DNA from: Sphingomonas sp. Y57
Lineage (GTDB): Bacteria; Pseudomonadota; Alphaproteobacteria; Sphingomonadales; Sphingomonadaceae
DNA: 64,000 bases
NCBI RefSeq assembly: GCF_001015195.1
Contig: NZ_LDES01000024.1
Coordinates: 1 to 64,000 of the forward strand
Direction: 5' to 3'
Below, in pieces: positions 61,000 to 64,000 of the stretch (positions within the stretch are counted from its first letter, which is position 1; every line of letters starts with the position of its first letter). The translations under genes were made by a program, and so were the position numbers. The notes under the pieces were generated by a model. It had not been told where the DNA came from and made no database searches. It saw only the letters and a program-made list of their open reading frames with translations.

Positions 61000-63771
61000 T
61001 TAGAAGTTCACCGCGACTCCCATCCGGTAACGCCGGCCCAGGATGTCGTAGAACACCGGGTTGATCGAGAGCACTGACTGCGGCGCAATGGCCGGGTCCT
61101 TGTCGAACAGATTGTCGACGGTGGCGAAGATCTTGTACTTTCCGGGATTGGAAGCCGGCCCCAACTTATATTGGGCGTTCAGGCTGACATAGAGCGCGCT
61201 GGGAAGGCTGTTGTCGTCGATATCGCGCCCTTCCACAAAGGCGTTGTTGACCGTTCCTGCGCTGATGAAGCGGCCCTGCACGGAGGTCGAGATCCTGTCG
61301 ACCTCATAGCTTACGATGCCGGTAACCGACCACGACGGAATGCCGCCGGTGCCGTTCTGCGGCGAACCATCATTCTGCCCCGCCAACCGGGTGACCAGTG
61401 CACCGTTGGTCACGGTGTTCTTGATCGTGTGATTGGCGAAGAGGCGCGTGTCGAGGCTGCCCTCGCCCAGCGGCGTGCGATAGCCGACTTCGATATCGAT
61501 GCCCTTGGTGCGCTGGCTGGCGACGTTAATTCCGGCGCTGATGATCTGGGTGATGAAGCCCGCCCCGTCGCGGGTGATCTGGTTGCAGAGGTCATTCCGA
61601 CCGGCGAAGCACAGATTGACGATATCCTGGATCGGGATCGTCGAGATCGCGCCGGAAATCTTGATGTCATAATAGTCGACCGAAGCGCTGAAGCCGCGGA
61701 ACGGCTTCAGGACCGCGCCGAAGGACAGGGTATCGGCCTTTTCGGGCTTCAGCGCGGCATTGCCCGCGACGAAGGGGAAGACCAGCGACGGCACGTTGTT
61801 GCGCGCCGGATCGAGGATCGTGATCGACTGGGTGCTGCGGCTCGGCGTGAAGAGCTCCGGAATATTCGGCGCGCGCACGTCGCGCGACCTCGTCGCCCGG
61901 AGCCTGAGGGCATCGATGACATCCCAGGTCGCCCCGAGCTTCCAGGAACTGATGCCGCCGCTCGTGCTGTAGTCGGCATAGCGGTAAGCGCCATTGACGG
62001 TAAGCGCCTTGATCATGGTGACGTCCGCGAGCAGCGGTGCGTCCAGCTCGATGAAGGCTTCCTTCACATTGATCTTGCCGTTGACGTTGCGGGCGTTGCC
62101 GAAGGTGAATGCGGCCGCGTTCGACAGCGGATCGGCCACGGCCTTCAGGGTCGAGCGGCGATACTCCGCCCCCAGCGCGACGCCCCATCGTCCGGCGCCG
62201 ATATCGAAAAGCTTGCCGCTGACTCCCGCGCTGGCGGCGAACTCGGTTTGCTTCTGGCGCAGGTCCTGGTCGGCCCTGAAGTAATTGGAGACGTCCGGAG
62301 CGTTCCGGTTCACGCCGAAGGGGTTGAAGGGACGGCATGCGGTCGCGGGATTGGTCAGCGCGCTGCGGCACACGATCGTGCCGTCCGGCTGGCGCACCGC
62401 ATCGATCATCTCCGCGGCGCGTGGCGCCATGAACGAGCCTAGAATCTGCTGGTGATATTTATTCTCGCCATATTCGGCGCTGACATCCCACTTCCAATCC
62501 TGGGAAAGCGATCCCCTCGCGCCGGTCACACTGCGCCACGTCGAGTTGGTCGATACCGGAACCGGCGTGCCCACGTCCGTCCAGAAGCGGCCGAAGCCGA
62601 AGGAGGTCACGCCCGCCGCATCCATCTGCGTGGCGACGGAGGCCGGCAGGAACGCGTTGTCCCGCTGGATGGTGAGATTGCCGAAATTGAAATAATGCGG
62701 CGTGGTGGCAGTGCCCTTGGTCCGGGCGTAGGAGAGGTCCTGGAACACCTCCACCGAATCGGACAGCTCGTAACCGGTCCGCAGATACGTCGCGACACGG
62801 TTAAGCTCGGGAAGCAGCCCGTCGCCCAGATAGAGGCGCTGGCCGGCACCTTCGCCGCCGATCATGTTCTGGGCCCCGGCCAGCTGGCCATAGACGAAGG
62901 GGCGAGGCGTGCCGTCGTCGTTGAAGGTGATCCCCCGCAGCGGTCCGGACGTGATCAGGCCGCCGGGTGCCATGGTGGAATGATGGACGTTGGCGGCGAT
63001 GAAGCGGGTCGGGAAAACGCCCGGGGCGTTCGTGATCAGGCCATATTCCTTGCGGCCCCAATCCCGCGAATAGGAATCGTCGGCGCCGTCGCTGCGGTAG
63101 ACGTCCGCGGCAAAGGTGACATAGCCCCGCCCTTCGGAAAATTCCGTTCCTGCGAGGATGGCGCCACGATATTCCTTGCCGTCCCCCTGTTCCGTTATGC
63201 CGAAGTCGCCGCGGAGCTGGATGCCCTGCACCTTGCGCCGCAGGATGAGGTTGACGACGCCGGCGACGGCGTCCGTGCCATATACGGCCGAGGCGCCGCC
63301 CGTCACGACTTCCGCCCGCTCGACCATCAGCGTCGGAATGAAATTGAGGTCGATCTGACCGAGGTCGGACGAGGGCACGAAGCGGACGCCGTCGACCAGG
63401 GTCAGTGTCCTGTTCACGCCCAGGCTGCGCAGGTTCGCGAAATTGGCGCCGACATTCTTGGTGAGGTTGGCCGTGCTGCTCGGCGTGGTCGAACCGCGGA
63501 AGGCTGGCAGTTCGTTGAGGACCTCCGCGACGTTCTGCGCGCCACGCTTGTCGAGCAGGTCCGCGCCGACCACGGTCAGCGGGCTTGGGGCCTCGGTGCC
63601 GTCGCGGATGATGCGCGAGCCGGTGACGGTGATCTCCTGGTCCGCCGCGGGCTCCTCAGCCGCGCTGGCGGGAAGCTGCGCCGACGCTGCCACCGGAAGA
63701 CCGATCAGAAACCCCGTCATGCCGATCAAGGCAAATGAACTTACACGTGTCCTGAAATGAGACCTAGTCAT
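61000..63771 (-). CDS. TonB-dependent receptor (third), large type
   Basis: The ATG at 63,771 follows AAGGGGGTC; 923 residues with signal peptide (FALIGMTGFLIGLPVAASAQ). The plug has EITVTGSRIIRDGTEAPSPL, VERAEVVTGGASAVYGTDAVAGVVN; the barrel ends in RRYRMGVAVNF. This large receptor type with TGSRI repeats is common in sphingomonads for glycans, peptides or aromatics. It heads the operon with the Tat-exported amidohydrolase and esterase. Confidence 0.9.
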   Translation of the reverse strand: MTRSHFRTRVSSFALIGMTGFLIGLPVAASAQLPASAAEEPAADQEITVTGSRIIRDGTEAPSPLTVVGADLLDKRGAQNVAEVLNELPAFRGSTTPSSTANLTKNVGANFANLRSLGVNRTLTLVDGVRFVPSSDLGQIDLNFIPTLMVERAEVVTGGASAVYGTDAVAGVVNLILRRKVQGIQLRGDFGITEQGDGKEYRGAILAGTEFSEGRGYVTFAADVYRSDGADDSYSRDWGRKEYGLITNAPGVFPTRFIAANVHHSTMAPGGLITSGPLRGITFNDDGTPRPFVYGQLAGAQNMIGGEGAGQRLYLGDGLLPELNRVATYLRTGYELSDSVEVFQDLSYARTKGTATTPHYFNFGNLTIQRDNAFLPASVATQMDAAGVTSFGFGRFWTDVGTPVPVSTNSTWRSVTGARGSLSQDWKWDVSAEYGENKYHQQILGSFMAPRAAEMIDAVRQPDGTIVCRSALTNPATACRPFNPFGVNRNAPDVSNYFRADQDLRQKQTEFAASAGVSGKLFDIGAGRWGVALGAEYRRSTLKAVADPLSNAAAFTFGNARNVNGKINVKEAFIELDAPLLADVTMIKALTVNGAYRYADYSTSGGISSWKLGATWDVIDALRLRATRSRDVRAPNIPELFTPSRSTQSITILDPARNNVPSLVFPFVAGNAALKPEKADTLSFGAVLKPFRGFSASVDYYDIKISGAISTIPIQDIVNLCFAGRNDLCNQITRDGAGFITQIISAGINVASQRTKGIDIEVGYRTPLGEGSLDTRLFANHTIKNTVTNGALVTRLAGQNDGSPQNGTGGIPSWSVTGIVSYEVDRISTSVQGRFISAGTVNNAFVEGRDIDDNSLPSALYVSLNAQYKLGPASNPGKYKIFATVDNLFDKDPAIAPQSVLSINPVFYDILGRRYRMGVAVNF

Positions 63772-63873
63772 GATGACCCCCTTTGTTGTTCCGGCGGCAT
63801 ATGGCCCCGGATATTCCCCTGACAGATTGGCCCCCAATCGGATTCCGTCTCAATCGCCGTTCCAGATGAACTT

Positions 63874-63890
63874 GTTGCGTGCACCGCAAC
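63874..63890. promoter_or_regulatory. LysR-type site D (GTTGC-N7-GCAAC)
   Basis: GTTGC-GTGCACC-GCAAC with 6-bp arms (GTTGCG/CGCAAC) lies 103 bp before the third receptor start. The remaining bases to 64,000 hold no gene I can support. Confidence 0.75.
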
Positions 63891-64000
63891 ACGTGAACGA
63901 TGAGATGATTCCAGGACGAAACCGCCCTCAGGGAAGATGCAATGTCCTTCCCTTTTCAATTTCACGCGATCGTTTCGGTGGCAATTCGATCAGTCTTCGC

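Noticed and set aside
1-64000. CRISPR array, insertion sequence or prophage structural genes
   Set aside because: No regularly spaced short repeats, transposase with terminal repeats, or capsid/terminase/tail genes were seen on reading the window.

Overview
The window is GC-rich DNA that reads like a member of the Alphaproteobacteria, most probably a sphingomonad (Sphingomonadaceae). The clues are three TonB-dependent outer-membrane receptors tied to catabolic operons, a Rieske dioxygenase / LigB-type gene set, a prolipoprotein-transferase-like/TlpA fusion, and short operons full of ATGA overlaps. Taxonomy is inferred from gene content, not from a marker gene. I saw no CRISPR array, rRNA, complete tRNA or insertion sequence.

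Left part (1 to about 33,445) is the right-hand portion of a large integrative island. It ends at a tyrosine integrase (31,946-33,214) and a 48-bp 3' fragment of a tRNA-Gly(GCC) gene (33,398-33,445). The intact tRNA and the other island end should lie to the left of this window. Cargo, from left to right: a six-gene plus-strand operon (AddB-like nuclease, AddA-like helicase-nuclease, HelD-like helicase, DUF6361-like protein, phospholipase-D nuclease, SNF2-type helicase; 147-15,231); a HipA-type kinase fused to an AbiEi-like DNA-binding domain, with two upstream palindromic operators; a serine recombinase plus two ParB/RepB-like proteins; an HTH protein; a UvrD helicase with an inserted nuclease domain and two zinc ribbons; a ubiquitin-like operon (three-domain Ubl, E1-like ThiF, DUF6527-like zinc protein); a divergent Xre/RES toxin-antitoxin pair; three putative nucleases (Vsr-like, NYN-LOTUS, GIY-YIG); and two unknown proteins. 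The content looks like a defence and mobility island.

Right part (33,446-64,000) looks like host chromosome. After a TlpA-like protein and a frameshifted DsbA-like gene comes an aromatic degradation operon (41,669-35,280, minus): TonB receptor, alpha/beta hydrolase, Rieske ferredoxin, LigB-type extradiol dioxygenase, and Rieske oxygenase alpha and beta subunits. It is divergent from a GntR/FCD regulator, and three copies of a TATGGNATNCCAA-like operator lie between them.

From about 42.5 to 64 kb there is a second catabolic locus: permease, aldehyde dehydrogenase, two SnoaL proteins, LysR regulator, two TonB receptors, two amidohydrolases, a CobW-type GTPase, an FAD amine oxidase, a Rid protein, an ornithine-cyclodeaminase homologue, an exported SnoaL/di-heme cytochrome c fusion, a Tat-exported berberine-bridge-type flavoprotein and an exported esterase. 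The pattern GTTGC-N7-GCAAC occurs in four promoter regions (45,662; 47,685; 58,430; 63,874). It appears to tie all these transcription units into one LysR regulon. The substrate is unknown; amine/amide chemistry plus a periplasmic flavoprotein-cytochrome oxidation step is the best reading.
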